In this document: in pieces, positions 23,573 through 32,459 of the stretch | How positions within the stretch are numbered: position 1 is the stretch's first letter | Layout: each line of letters opens with the position of its first letter | Assembly (NCBI GenBank): GCA_016744595.1 | Contig: JADGEB010000002.1 | Span: 37,307-76,360 of the forward strand | DNA: 39,054 nucleotides | Direction: 5' to 3' | DNA from: Desulfuromusa sp. | Lineage (GTDB): Bacteria; Desulfobacterota; Desulfuromonadia; Desulfuromonadales; Geopsychrobacteraceae | Position numbers and translations under genes: made by a program | The notes under the pieces: generated by a model | Told to the model about the DNA's origin: nothing | Database searches by the model: none | What the model saw: the letters and a program-made list of their open reading frames with translations, nothing else

Positions 23573-24970
23573 TCACTGTGATAGGGGGAAGAGAACAGTG
23601 AATTTGCTCCCCTCTCTAGGAGTCGAACTAACTTTAATCGACCCGTGATGAGCGTCCACAATCCACTTTACGATTGCTAGCCCTAGTCCCGATCCGCCAT
23701 CGTTGCGGTTGCCGGTTTTATTGACCCGGTAAAAACGGTCAAAAATTGATTCGAGATGATCGCTGTCCATGCCGATACCAGTATCGGTAATGGTTGTTGC
23801 AACATTTTTTTCATCTACAGACAGTGCAATCGTAACCGTACCGTTCTCCGGTGTATATTTTATCGCATTTGTCAGAAGATTCAAAAAAACCTGGCGTAAG
23901 CGTAAACTATCAGCTTGGAGGAGAATTTGTTCTTGTGGGCAGTGCAGTTCTACCTTGATATTTTTGGCTGTTGCCAGGAGTTGGGCTTGATGGTGTAGCT
24001 CACCGATCAATTCATTTAGATGTTGAGTTTCCATTTTGAGTGGAATCTCACCTAAATCACCCTTAGAAAGCAACAACAAGTCTTCGATCAAGTAGCTCAT
24101 GCGGCTGATTTCTTCTAAGTTTGATACCAATACCTGCCGGAGTTGATCCTGTTCTCTGCCATTTCTTAGAGCAAGCTCAGTTTCCCCTCGCAGAATAGTC
24201 AGTGGAGTTCGTAATTCATGTGTAACGTCTGCAGTAAATTGCCGGGCACGACGCAGGTTGTTTGCTCTGCGCGTCATCATCTCATTATAGCTGCTGGCCA
24301 GTTTGCGTACTTCGGGGCCAACTGTCTCTGAAACTTGAAATGTTGATGGGCGCATCTCTGTATTAGTTTTGTCCATGAGAAGGGTTAGCTGTCTGATTGC
24401 TACGAAGTTTTGGCTTCCCAGTTTGCGCTGTAGCGTAGCAAATACGGTCAGCGTGATAATTCCTAGTAGAAGCAGTATCAACGAGAAGCTGGATGCGTCT
24501 TTTTTTAGTGCTGTTAAGTCATTGCTGATGGAGAGATAAAGTAAGGGTGTCTCATTTTGTTTTATAGGATAAATTAACGTGCGTAGGTAGCCTTGAGAAT
24601 CTGGGGAAGTTTCTACGTAGGTTGCTTGTCTCAACAGCATTTTCTTCTGCAATGGCTCTTGGTTATTGCCAGAAAAGCAGAGCATTTTCCCTTGAGAAGA
24701 ATAGATCGTTATATCCAGAATGGAAGTAGATAATGCAGAAAACCCTGACAGGTTTTCACATAAAGACTTCTGCGCTGAGGTTTTGTCGGGGGAATTGTTG
24801 TAGAAAAAGGCTATATTTAGCGCGGTTGACAGTAGTTGCTGGTCAAGTTGATCAATGAGTTGCTGCTGTCGAGTTGTGTGCCAAAAAAAAACGCCCCCAC
24901 TCAGAACCAATGCCAAAAATAATAGGCTCCAAGAGGGGAGGCGGTTTTTTAGCTGAGGACTATGGAACAA
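23573..24970 (-). CDS. OmpR-partner membrane sensor histidine kinase
   Basis: The protein has 465 residues. Transmembrane helices lie at about 13-31 and 162-180, with a periplasmic domain of about 125 residues between them. A HAMP-like linker follows. The dimerisation site is H251 in ADVTHELRTPLTILRGE. The ATPase carries LLTNAIKYTPENG, DTGIGM and GGSGLGLAIVKWI. The start is TTG, directly abutting the TAA of the regulator gene (TAATTG), with GGAG nine bases upstream. Translation is therefore probably coupled. The overall layout resembles CusS/copper-type kinases, but the signal is not known. Confidence 0.93.
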   Translation of the reverse strand: MFHSPQLKNRLPSWSLLFLALVLSGGVFFWHTTRQQQLIDQLDQQLLSTALNIAFFYNNSPDKTSAQKSLCENLSGFSALSTSILDITIYSSQGKMLCFSGNNQEPLQKKMLLRQATYVETSPDSQGYLRTLIYPIKQNETPLLYLSISNDLTALKKDASSFSLILLLLGIITLTVFATLQRKLGSQNFVAIRQLTLLMDKTNTEMRPSTFQVSETVGPEVRKLASSYNEMMTRRANNLRRARQFTADVTHELRTPLTILRGETELALRNGREQDQLRQVLVSNLEEISRMSYLIEDLLLLSKGDLGEIPLKMETQHLNELIGELHHQAQLLATAKNIKVELHCPQEQILLQADSLRLRQVFLNLLTNAIKYTPENGTVTIALSVDEKNVATTITDTGIGMDSDHLESIFDRFYRVNKTGNRNDGGSGLGLAIVKWIVDAHHGSIKVSSTPREGSKFTVLFPLSQ

Positions 24971-25645
24971 TTAATCTGACTCCTTCAGAACATATCCAAC
25001 ACCACGAACAGTGTGGATCAGCTTTTTATCAAAGTCACGATCGATTTTTTTCCGCAGGTAATTGACATAAACATCAATAATGTTGGTGAATGAGTCGAAA
25101 GTATAATCCCAGACATGTTCAGCGATCATAGTTCTGGTAAGAACCTGATTTGGGCTGCGCATAAAATATTCCAACAGGGCGTATTCTTTTGATGTCAGGT
25201 CAATTTCTTTGTTGTCACGCCATACTTTATGTCCAACTGGATCTAAACGTAGGTCAGCAAAATAAAGTTCTGCACCGCGGTCTTGAGAACCACGACGGAT
25301 CAGGGCTCTAACCCGGGCGATCAATTCTGCAAAAGCAAATGGCTTGGTTAGGTAGTCATCACTACCAATGTCGAGACCAGAAACAATATCTTCAACCGTA
25401 TCCTTTGCTGTTAGGCATAGGATGGGAGTTGAAATGCTTTTGTTGCGAAGTTCCTGGATCGCGCTTAATCCATCTTTTTTTGGAAGCATCACATCCATCA
25501 AGATTAAGTCGTAGGTTGAGCTTTCAGCCATTTTCACGCCATCTTCCCCATCGTAGGCGACATCAACCGTAAACTCTTCTTCTTCCAAACCGCGTTTAAT
25601 GAAACTGGCTACTTTTTTTTCGTCTTCAACAACCAGGATGTGCAT
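24971..25645 (-). CDS. OmpR/PhoB-family response regulator
   Basis: The protein has 224 residues, the usual length. The receiver has E7/D8, phospho-acceptor D51 (LILMDVMLPKKDG), a Thr in CLTAKD and K101 in YLTKPF. The winged-helix output domain (about 128-222) reads LTSKEYALLEYFMRSPNQVL, then IDVYVNYLRKKID and HTVRGVGYVLK. AAAGGAG precedes the ATG. An imperfect dyad lies about 45-70 bases upstream and may be its own binding site. The kinase gene follows without a gap. Confidence 0.95.
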   Translation of the reverse strand: MHILVVEDEKKVASFIKRGLEEEEFTVDVAYDGEDGVKMAESSTYDLILMDVMLPKKDGLSAIQELRNKSISTPILCLTAKDTVEDIVSGLDIGSDDYLTKPFAFAELIARVRALIRRGSQDRGAELYFADLRLDPVGHKVWRDNKEIDLTSKEYALLEYFMRSPNQVLTRTMIAEHVWDYTFDSFTNIIDVYVNYLRKKIDRDFDKKLIHTVRGVGYVLKESD

Positions 25646-26038
25646 TGTGTGTCTCCTTTGTTCTTTTGTTGCCAGGATCCAAATTTTCCTGACTTATTAT
25701 GGGAAAATAATTGTCAGCACGTCACTTTTAAATTTAATCGACCCTAAGGCCGCTATATATCTATAAATATATAAGAAAGAGCAATCAATTACATGTGCTA
25801 TTAATAGTGATAGCTCATGAAAATTTTTAGCAACTCTAACAGAGAGCAAGCGACTGTGCAAGAGGAATAATAATTTTTCTTTAATTATTTTTTTTGGAGA
25901 ATTGGTTTGTTAATATTTTATTGTATTCCAGCATAGGCCAATTTCTGGTTTCAGTATAAACCTGTTTTTTCTACTGAAAAGGTTGATTCTTAAGATTCTC
26001 TATTGCTTTTGAGTGATAGATTCTGTTAATTAGTAATC
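25646..26038. other. 393-base AT-rich divergent region with two dyads
   Basis: No gene is seen. The first dyad, at 25689-25717, has CTGAC and GTCAG ends around an A/T-rich core that is also roughly symmetric. It could be an autoregulatory site for the OmpR-type regulator. The second, TTTCAGTA (25949-25956) with TACTGAAA (25972-25979), lies about 60-90 bases before prmA. The promoter for prmA was not clearly identified, and its ATG has no strong ribosome site. Confidence 0.5.
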
Positions 26039-26950
26039 ATGAAAAATGAGTGGATTGTCATAGAAGTCAAAGCTAAGGGTGAATTTGTTGACTTGATCAG
26101 CGCCATTCTGGCTGATTGTGGTTGCTCTGGAACGGTTGTTGAGGAACGGGCATTGGACACTTTTGTTGCCCCGGACGATAGCTTGGATTTCTTAGCAGAT
26201 TATATTTTGAAAGCCTACTTTGATGAAGTGTCTGATCCTCAATTACTCATCTCTGATTTGGAGGGTACTTTTGGTGAAATTCCGCTACTCAAAAATCAGA
26301 TATGCGTCAATCTTGGGGCTTCAGTTCGAATGGAAGATTGGGCTGAGGACTGGAAACAGAATTTTTCAGCTTTTCATGTTGGTAAAAAATTGGTTATCCG
26401 CCCCAGCTGGGAAGAGTATATTCCTCGGGAGGGAGAGGTCGTTATCGAGATTGACCCAGGAATGGCTTTTGGTACTGGAACTCATGAGACCACACAGCTG
26501 TGTCTAGAGGTGATTGCAGAACTGCTGGATCGTCCTGATCCTCCATTGAATATGCTTGACGTCGGAACTGGATCTGGAATTCTGGCATTAGGCGCAGCTG
26601 CTCTTGGTTGTCAGCAAATTGTTGCGAATGATATTGATCCGGTTGCTTGTGCTGTCGCTCGTGAGAATATCAAAAAGAATCACTATAGTGAACAAATAGA
26701 GCTCAGCGAGCACTCACTGGAAGACCTCTCTGGCCGGTACGATTTGATCGTTGCTAATATCCTTGCAGAGGAAAATATCCGTCTCAGGCATGCGTTTATG
26801 GAACATTTACGTCCAGGGGGATGGTTGGTGTTGTCCGGGATTCTTAAAGAAAAAGAAGCTTTGGTTCGGGATGGTTTTGCCGATCTCCTATTAGATTTTT
26901 CCCCCAGCAGGTATCAAGATGAATGGGTTTGCCTGTTGTTGCGGCGGTAA
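26039..26950 (+). CDS. prmA: Ribosomal protein L11 methyltransferase
   Basis: The protein has 303 residues, the family length. The N-terminal substrate-recognition domain (about 1-95) is followed by the conserved linker EDWAEDWKQNFSAFHVGKKL. The SAM-binding domain shows DPGMAFGTGTHETTQLCL, LDVGTGSGILALGAAALG and VANILAEE. PrmA trimethylates ribosomal protein L11. It is followed after 6 bases by rsmE, another ribosome methyltransferase, an arrangement common in many bacteria. The ribosome site before the ATG is weak. Confidence 0.97.
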   Translation: MKNEWIVIEVKAKGEFVDLISAILADCGCSGTVVEERALDTFVAPDDSLDFLADYILKAYFDEVSDPQLLISDLEGTFGEIPLLKNQICVNLGASVRMEDWAEDWKQNFSAFHVGKKLVIRPSWEEYIPREGEVVIEIDPGMAFGTGTHETTQLCLEVIAELLDRPDPPLNMLDVGTGSGILALGAAALGCQQIVANDIDPVACAVARENIKKNHYSEQIELSEHSLEDLSGRYDLIVANILAEENIRLRHAFMEHLRPGGWLVLSGILKEKEALVRDGFADLLLDFSPSRYQDEWVCLLLRR

Positions 26951-26956
26951 TGCAAG

Positions 26957-27715
26957 ATGCGTTGTTTCTTTTATTCTGAGCCGAACTTGTGTAGCGGCAT
27001 GACCATCCATTTGCCTGATGAGTTAATAAAGCATTTACAAACAGTTCTACGTTTACAGCTCGGTGATAAAGTTCAACTGTTTAATGGTGTCGGGCAAGTT
27101 GCTACAGTGGTTTTAAAAGAAAATTCAGAAGTTGAACTTCTGGATGTGATTAATTACCCGCCACCTCTTTGTTCTCTGGTATTGATCCAAGGATTACCGA
27201 AGGGGGATAAGCTGGAGTTGATCTTGCAAAAAGGCACTGAACTTGGTGTTAATGAATTTTGTCTGGCTCCAATGGAACGGAGTGTCGGGCTGCTGAAGTC
27301 TAATCGAAAACAGCAAAAACTGGAACGCTGGCGGAAAATTATTCAAGAAGCAGCCAGACAAAGCAGGCAATACCATTTGCCTCAGCTGGAGATATCTACC
27401 TCATTGACAGGTGTTTTATCGACAGTCGATGCTGATCTGAAATTATTACTTTGGGAGGAGAGTGCAAAGCCTCTGGAAGAAGTATTGCCTCAAGTATTGC
27501 CTCAAGTATTGCCTCAAGTGTTGCCACAACGAATTGCAGTGGTGGTTGGCCCCGAGGGGGGAATCAGTCAACAGGAAGCAAATCAAGCTAAGGTTGAGGG
27601 GTATCAAGCTGTGAGTTTGGGGCCCAGAATTTTACGTACTGAAACAGCAGGGCTTGCGATAATGACGATTTTACAATATCTTTATGGGGATTTGGCTTCA
27701 GGCCAGCATGGTTAA
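26957..27715 (+). CDS. rsmE: 16S rRNA m3U1498 methyltransferase
   Basis: The protein has 252 residues. It has a short PUA-like N-terminus and a SPOUT (knotted) methyltransferase domain: LIQGLPKGDKLELILQKGTELGV, then VVVGPEGGISQQEA and LGPRILRTETAGLAIMTILQ. It methylates N3 of U1498 in 16S rRNA. An unusual VLPQ sequence is repeated four times at about residues 176-191, between the second half of the domain's helices and the IAVVVGPEGG strand. This lengthens a loop that should be near the protein surface. The catalytic and SAM motifs are intact. Confidence 0.96.
   Translation: MRCFFYSEPNLCSGMTIHLPDELIKHLQTVLRLQLGDKVQLFNGVGQVATVVLKENSEVELLDVINYPPPLCSLVLIQGLPKGDKLELILQKGTELGVNEFCLAPMERSVGLLKSNRKQQKLERWRKIIQEAARQSRQYHLPQLEISTSLTGVLSTVDADLKLLLWEESAKPLEEVLPQVLPQVLPQVLPQRIAVVVGPEGGISQQEANQAKVEGYQAVSLGPRILRTETAGLAIMTILQYLYGDLASGQHG
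27482..27529 (+). repeat. Four tandem 12-bp units inside rsmE
   Basis: GTATTGCCTCAA occurs three times in exact tandem, then once as GTGTTGCCACAA with two changes. Each unit encodes VLPQ, so loss or gain of copies keeps the reading frame. The exact identity of the first three suggests recent slippage. Confidence 0.95.
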
Positions 27716-27744
27716 GTTACTATGTATAAAAGAAAGGAAGAGTC

Positions 27745-29130
27745 ATGAGATGTCCCAAGTGTGGCTACAACAGTTTTGACCATCTCGACAGCTGTAAAAA
27801 ATGCGGTAAAGATTTGGTTGAGTTTAAGCAGAACTTTGGAATTAAAAGTGTTCTGTTTCCTGGTCAGATGAATCCAGGTGCTGTAGCTGAGGAAGAAGAA
27901 TTTGACAGTGTGGCTGCGGATGCTGCGGTGTCAGTTGCTACGGGAGTAGCTGTAGCAGCCACGGCAGCAGCAGTGAGTGTGACAGATACTGAACCTGAAG
28001 CAAGCGGAGCCGATGGTGATGATTTCGGTTTTGACTTTATGGGGGATAGTGCTGAAGACGATGATCTCTCTTTTGACGAGCTGTTTGAAGAGGCTCCAGA
28101 AGATGAGGATATTGAAGAAACGATTGAAGCCCCCAAAGAGACCGCAGCTGATTCTGAAACTGAGTCTGACGATGATTTTTCTTTTGATCTTCCCGATGAA
28201 GAAGCTGATCTTGAGGATGATTTCGGCTTTGATCCGGTGGATGAGACAAGTGATTCTGTTGCTGACGATGATTTTTCTTTCGATGATGAACCCGACTCAG
28301 CGAATGAGTCTGACAGCTCAGGGTCTGAGGAGGACCCCAACCGCCCTTTTGACTTACCGGAGTCTCCACAAGTTGTGGGGGCTCCGGAAGTCAGCCCGAG
28401 TTATTTTGAAGAACCGGCTGCATTTTCTGCGGTTGTTGAAGAAACAGATGACTTGTTTCCGGCAGGTGTGGATCATGTAGCGACAGAAGAACCTCTGGAA
28501 CATTATGTTTTTGAGCCGGAGCCAGTTGAAAAGCCGGAGCCAGTTGAAAAGCTGGAGCCAGTTTCTGATATAGAAACGGTTACTGTACCACCGAGCCCTC
28601 TTAATGTTGAAGTGATCACAGCGCCTCATGTACCGTCATCGGTTGTTTTGGATCCTGTGGTCGAAGAAATTTCTGATCGTGTTTCTTCTATTCCCTCGTT
28701 TGGAAACTGTATCGGGGCTTTTGTTTTTGATCTAGTTATTCTTACCATTGTTGGGATCAGTTTTGTCGTCGCTGCAGAAGCTGCTATGTCTACTGGCGAA
28801 ACTAGGCTGTTGCCTTCACTTGAAACCTTGATTGATCTGTCGATTCCCTATTTTCTGGTTCTTTTCTTTTTGGCTTTTGGTTATTTTACTCTGTTTCATT
28901 TTTTGGCTGGACAAACACTGGGGAAGATGTTGACAGGAGTGCGGGTAGAAACAACTGAAGGAGAGCCTTTAGCTTTTGCCCAGGCTTTTTTACGCAGTGT
29001 CGGCGGATTATTACAATTGTTACCTGCTGGATTGGGCTATCTAGCGATCTTATCCAATTCTGAACGACGTGGGTGGAATGACCGTCTGGCAGGAACGCGA
29101 GTAGTCGCTTTGCGCAATAGTTTGCCCTGA
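27745..29130 (+). CDS. Zinc-ribbon / acidic-linker / RDD membrane protein
   Basis: The protein has 461 residues. The N-terminus is a zinc ribbon (RCPKCGYNSF, then CKKCGKDLVEF). Residues about 50-300 form a long acidic, low-complexity linker with recurring aromatic clusters: DDFGFDFMG, DDLSFDELF, DDDFSFDLP, DDFGFDPVD and DDDFSFDDE. A short 18-bp DNA repeat encodes EPVEK copies at about 258-270. The C-terminal part is an RDD domain with helices at about 320-345 and 365-390 (GQTLGKMLTGVRV, then GWNDRLAGTRVV). RDD proteins are integral membrane proteins of unclear, possibly transport, function. AGGAAGAG precedes the ATG. Confidence 0.87.
   Translation: MRCPKCGYNSFDHLDSCKKCGKDLVEFKQNFGIKSVLFPGQMNPGAVAEEEEFDSVAADAAVSVATGVAVAATAAAVSVTDTEPEASGADGDDFGFDFMGDSAEDDDLSFDELFEEAPEDEDIEETIEAPKETAADSETESDDDFSFDLPDEEADLEDDFGFDPVDETSDSVADDDFSFDDEPDSANESDSSGSEEDPNRPFDLPESPQVVGAPEVSPSYFEEPAAFSAVVEETDDLFPAGVDHVATEEPLEHYVFEPEPVEKPEPVEKLEPVSDIETVTVPPSPLNVEVITAPHVPSSVVLDPVVEEISDRVSSIPSFGNCIGAFVFDLVILTIVGISFVVAAEAAMSTGETRLLPSLETLIDLSIPYFLVLFFLAFGYFTLFHFLAGQTLGKMLTGVRVETTEGEPLAFAQAFLRSVGGLLQLLPAGLGYLAILSNSERRGWNDRLAGTRVVALRNSLP
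28516..28563 (+). repeat. 18-bp tandem repeat in the RDD protein gene
   Basis: CCGGAGCCAGTTGAAAAG is repeated with period 18 (about 2.6 copies, with minor change in the last). It encodes EPVEKP/EPVEKL, extending the acidic linker without shifting the frame. Confidence 0.9.
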
Positions 29131-29156
29131 AGAGATGTGACGTAGCTGAAAATCAA

Positions 29157-29777
29157 TTAGGTTCCCAGCCGTAATTTAATAAAACTCCGCAGATTTGGAC
29201 ATTTCAGAAAATCATTATTTTTCAACTCCCAGCCGATTGTCGAAGTCTTTGTTGGGCCATAATCATGCCCGGGATAAATAAGAGTTTCTTCTGGTAGGGT
29301 TTTCAGTCGTTGTAGACTTTCGTAGAGTGCTGTTGCATCACTGCCAGGAAGATCCGCACGTCCACAGCGGCTGACAAATAAAGTATCTCCAGTGATGATT
29401 TGTTTGCCGATATTGAAAACCACTGATCCTGGAGTATGACCGGGGGTATGCATGACTTCAATTATCCCATTCCCCAACTCAAGTGTGGAACCTTCCGTAA
29501 GTGAAATATCTGGATTTGGTACGTCAATCGGATGTGCCGCAAGTTTTGCACCAGCACGCTCAATGATCAGTGTGTTGCCAGCGATGTGATCCTGATGTCC
29601 GTGGGTATTCAGTAATAATTCCAGCTTTAAACCAAATTTAACCACTTTCTTAAGCAGCAGTTCTGGGCGCATTGATGGGTCGATTGCTGCACCTTGCCGT
29701 GTTTCAGGGCAATAAACCAAATATGCAAAGTTATCCATCTCGCTGGCAGGAATTTGGACAATTTGTAGTATGGACAT
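29157..29777 (-). CDS. MBL-fold hydrolase (glyoxalase II / persulfide dioxygenase-like)
   Basis: The protein has 206 residues. The metal-binding motif NTHGHQDHIAG is followed by MHTPGHTPGSV, ITGDTLF and YPGHDYG, giving the full set of HxHxDH, His, Asp and His ligands. CGRADLPGSD is also typical of the subgroup containing persulfide dioxygenases, but it does not decide the substrate. The protein is soluble and the usual length for glyoxalase II-like enzymes. It is transcribed divergently from dapF and convergently with the RDD gene, with only 26 bases between those stops. Confidence 0.92.
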   Translation of the reverse strand: MSILQIVQIPASEMDNFAYLVYCPETRQGAAIDPSMRPELLLKKVVKFGLKLELLLNTHGHQDHIAGNTLIIERAGAKLAAHPIDVPNPDISLTEGSTLELGNGIIEVMHTPGHTPGSVVFNIGKQIITGDTLFVSRCGRADLPGSDATALYESLQRLKTLPEETLIYPGHDYGPTKTSTIGWELKNNDFLKCPNLRSFIKLRLGT

Positions 29778-29819
29778 AGTACAATCCTTGTTAGAAATGT
29801 GTAGACAAAAGTTAAATAG

Positions 29820-29850
29820 TTGAGACCATTTATTCTACTTCGATTATAAT
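29820..29850 (+). promoter_or_regulatory. Possible promoter for dapF
   Basis: A perfect TATAAT lies at 29845-29850. The best -35, TTGAGA at 29820-29825, is 19 bp away, longer than ideal. The transcript would start about 35 bases before the dapF ATG. Confidence 0.4.
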
Positions 29851-29891
29851 GGTTACTATGCTGCTATAACAACCGCTGTTTGGAGAAAATG

Positions 29892-30731
29892 ATGAAATTC
29901 ACTAAAATGCATGGGGCAGGAAATGATTACGTCTATATCAACGGCTTTGATGAGCCGATTTCAGATCCAGTCGCATTAGCACAACAGGTGAGTAACCGGC
30001 AGTTCGGGATTGGTTCAGACGGTTTAATCTTGATTCTTCCCTCTGAAGTTGCTGATATCCGCATGCGAATGTTTAATCCGGATGGTAGCGAATCAGAGAT
30101 GTGTGGTAATGGCATTCGTTGTGTTGCCAAGTTTTCTTTCGACCACGGCTTGGTCAAAAAAAAGGAACTTGAAGTAGAAACGGGGAATGGCATTCTTCCT
30201 CTGAAAATGTTTCTTGGCGATTCTGGGTTGGTTGCACGGGTGCAGGTTGATATGGGCGAACCTAAGCTAACACGTGGAAATTTGCCCATGCTCGGTCATG
30301 CTGATGATCAAGCTGTTTCAGTTCCGTTAGATGTCGCTGGTCAGCAGTTTGAACTGACCTGCGTCTCCATGGGAAATCCACATGCAGTCATCTATGTTGC
30401 CGATGTCGAATCATTTCCCGTAGCCGAGATCGGTGCACTGATTGAAAATCACTCTTTGTTCCCCCGGCGGATCAATGTTGAGTTTGTTCAAGTTGTGAGC
30501 TCAACGGAGGTTGTTCAGCGGACTTGGGAACGAGGTGCTGGAGAAACTTTAGCCTGTGGAACTGGTGCCTCGGCGGTGGCAGTTGCCGGAGTGTTAACAG
30601 GACGCACGGAGCGAAAAATTATCAACCATCTGCGTGGTGGGGATCTTGAATTGGAATGGTCAGAGGGTGGATCCGTGATGATGACTGGTCCTGCTGTAGA
30701 AGTTTTTAGCGGTAATTTCAATCCCAAATAG
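29892..30731 (+). CDS. dapF: Diaminopimelate epimerase
   Basis: From the second of two adjacent ATGs (29892, with GGAG six bases upstream) the protein has 279 residues. DapF interconverts LL- and meso-diaminopimelate in lysine and peptidoglycan synthesis. The two catalytic cysteines are visible: C71 in EMCGNGIRC and the Cys in ACGTGASAVAVAG. MHGAGNDYVYI at the N-terminus and RQFGIGSDGLILI are also family motifs. A HAD phosphatase gene follows 52 bases downstream. Confidence 0.97.
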   Translation: MKFTKMHGAGNDYVYINGFDEPISDPVALAQQVSNRQFGIGSDGLILILPSEVADIRMRMFNPDGSESEMCGNGIRCVAKFSFDHGLVKKKELEVETGNGILPLKMFLGDSGLVARVQVDMGEPKLTRGNLPMLGHADDQAVSVPLDVAGQQFELTCVSMGNPHAVIYVADVESFPVAEIGALIENHSLFPRRINVEFVQVVSSTEVVQRTWERGAGETLACGTGASAVAVAGVLTGRTERKIINHLRGGDLELEWSEGGSVMMTGPAVEVFSGNFNPK

Positions 30732-30783
30732 AAGTATGTTTGGCTTTACAGTAAGGTCAGCAGGCTTTTGGAGAGATATCTAT

Positions 30784-31434
30784 ATGAAAGCAGTTCTTTT
30801 CGATTTGGATAACACCCTCTACTCAACTGAGTGTGATCTTTTCTCATTGATCGATGTTCGCATCAATCGCTATATGGAGGATGTTGTTGCTATCGAACCA
30901 GCTGCTGTTGATGGGTTAAGGCGTCGTTACTGGAAAGATTACGGTACGACCCTGCAAGGGTTGATTCGTCACCATATCGTTGATCCTGAGGATTATCTTG
31001 ATTATGTCCATGCGGTTGATGTTAGCAGTCGGATTTCCGTTGATAATGATCTGAAAGAAACATTGAATAATCTTCCGCTATCCAGCTATGTTTTTACCAA
31101 TGGATCTCGTTGTCATGTTGACCGTGTGGTGACAGCTCTTGGATTGGATGGTTTGTTTGCCGATGTATTTGATATCAGGATCGCCGATTACCAACCGAAA
31201 CCAAATCCTGCCCCCTATCAGCAGGTTCTGGAACAATTGGCATTGTCTGGAGAGCAATGCATCATGGTAGAGGATCAGCTGCAAAACTTACAGACAGCGA
31301 AGCAATTTGGTATGAAAACGGTTCTAGTGGGAGAAGTGTCAACTGAAAGACAGGAATACAGCTATGTTGATGCACAGTTGGAACGATCGGCAGACATCGG
31401 AAGATTGCTCGATGAATGGCTGGAGGTAGCCTGA
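30784..31434 (+). CDS. HAD-superfamily pyrimidine 5'-nucleotidase-like phosphatase
   Basis: Read from ATG 30784, with GGAG about nine bases upstream, the protein has 216 residues. HAD motifs are complete: FDLDNTLYS (nucleophile Asp and general acid), [17 protein letters not shown] and [16 protein letters not shown]. The C1 cap with [12 protein letters not shown] resembles SDT1/PHM8-type pyrimidine nucleotidases. These dephosphorylate nucleotides or similar small phosphates. The stop is one base before dtd, so the pair is probably cotranslated. Confidence 0.92.
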   Translation: MKAVLFDLDNTLYSTECDLFSLIDVRINRYMEDVVAIEPAAVDGLRRRYWKDYGTTLQGLIRHHIVDPEDYLDYVHAVDVSSRISVDNDLKETLNNLPLSSYVFTNGSRCHVDRVVTALGLDGLFADVFDIRIADYQPKPNPAPYQQVLEQLALSGEQCIMVEDQLQNLQTAKQFGMKTVLVGEVSTERQEYSYVDAQLERSADIGRLLDEWLEVA

Positions 31435-31435
31435 A

Positions 31436-31885
31436 ATGCGTGCGGTCATTCAACGAGTTAGTCGTGCTGGAGTCGTTGTGGGCGGTACGCAGATTGCCAC
31501 TATTGGTTCTGGTTTGCTGGTTTTGCTGGGAGTTGAAAATGGTGATAAAGAAAAGGCTGCAGAATATTTGGCAGAGAAAACGGCTGGTTTAAGAATATTC
31601 GAGGATGCTGCAGGAAAAATGAATCTATCAGTTCTCGATTGTGCCGCCGAGGTGCTGGTTGTCTCACAATTTACTTTACTGGCAGATTGTCGCAAAGGAC
31701 GTCGACCGGGGTTTTCTGCAGCGGCACCGCCAGAATTGGCTGAACCCCTCTGTGATTACTTTGTTGATCAGCTGAGACAACGAAGAATCAAGGTTCAGAC
31801 TGGTAAATTTCGCGCAGATATGTTGGTTGATCTGGTTAATGACGGGCCGGTTACTATTCTGCTTGATAGCCTTCGAAATTTTTAG
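31436..31885 (+). CDS. dtd: D-aminoacyl-tRNA deacylase
   Basis: The protein has 149 residues, the standard length. Diagnostic motifs are [32 protein letters not shown] (the SQxT active site) and [12 protein letters not shown] (the cross-subunit NxGPVT motif). The enzyme hydrolyses D-amino acids from mischarged tRNA. It is preceded by a HAD gene with one base between stop and start. It is followed after 10 bases by a secreted DUF4124 protein. Confidence 0.97.
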   Translation: MRAVIQRVSRAGVVVGGTQIATIGSGLLVLLGVENGDKEKAAEYLAEKTAGLRIFEDAAGKMNLSVLDCAAEVLVVSQFTLLADCRKGRRPGFSAAAPPELAEPLCDYFVDQLRQRRIKVQTGKFRADMLVDLVNDGPVTILLDSLRNF

Positions 31886-31895
31886 GGAGGAGCTG

Positions 31896-32417
31896 ATGCA
31901 AAAGATTTTTTCTCTAATGTTGCTTGTTGCCTTTTTTAGTATAACGGTTCACGCAACGACTTATTCTTGTCGTGACAAGCAGGGACGACTGTTTATGACC
32001 GATAATTTACAAACACTTCCTGCTGAATGTCGTGGTCAGGCACAAGAGGTTGACCCGGATGATCCCGATAACTTAAATTATGTTCCTGCTCAGGACGTTT
32101 CTCGAGGGGCTGAGAAAGAGTTCCAGCAAACGGTTCGTGATGCTGAACGTGAATTGATGCAAAAACAAATGCGGGTTGAAAAGTTATTGTTACAGGCTGA
32201 ACAATTAGCAGGGCAATACCAACAGGCGGTACAGGAGAAAAGCAATGCAACCCGAAGGTGGAGTTACAATTCTCGAGAGATTATCCAAAAAGCGGACGAT
32301 AGAAAGCAAAAGGCTCGTGAGGGGAAGCAGCAGTTATTGACAGAAATGGTTGGACTGAAGATTTCAGGAGACGATGAAAAGAAAATAAATTCCTGGCTGG
32401 ATGAAATTGAAGACTGA
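31896..32417 (+). CDS. DUF4124-type exported protein
   Basis: From ATG 31896, behind GGGAGGAG, the protein has 173 residues; a longer frame would start inside dtd and is rejected. A signal peptide occupies about 1-20 (KIFSLMLLVAFFSITVHA). TTYSCRDKQGRLFMTDNLQTLP matches the short DUF4124 motif found in many proteobacterial envelope proteins. The rest is a charged, helical region (about 70-165) likely to form coiled coils. No catalytic motif is seen. The function is unknown. Confidence 0.8.
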   Translation: MQKIFSLMLLVAFFSITVHATTYSCRDKQGRLFMTDNLQTLPAECRGQAQEVDPDDPDNLNYVPAQDVSRGAEKEFQQTVRDAERELMQKQMRVEKLLLQAEQLAGQYQQAVQEKSNATRRWSYNSREIIQKADDRKQKAREGKQQLLTEMVGLKISGDDEKKINSWLDEIED

Positions 32418-32453
32418 CACAACAACAGACCCCGGAAGGAGCCTGTTGTTGTG
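32418..32453. terminator. Stem-loop between convergent DUF4124 and trxA genes
   Basis: CACAACAACAG (32418-32428) pairs perfectly with CTGTTGTTGTG (32443-32453). There is no T-run, so it may be a weak terminator or an mRNA end-stabilising hairpin. Confidence 0.55.
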
Positions 32454-32459
32454 ATTGAA

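Noticed and set aside
27482..27529. CRISPR-like repeat
   Set aside because: Units are 12 bp with no spacers and lie in frame inside rsmE.
27864..28340. 158-codon serine-rich ORF on the minus strand
   Set aside because: It is the antisense of the Asp/Glu-rich linker of the RDD protein; codon composition alone explains the open frame.
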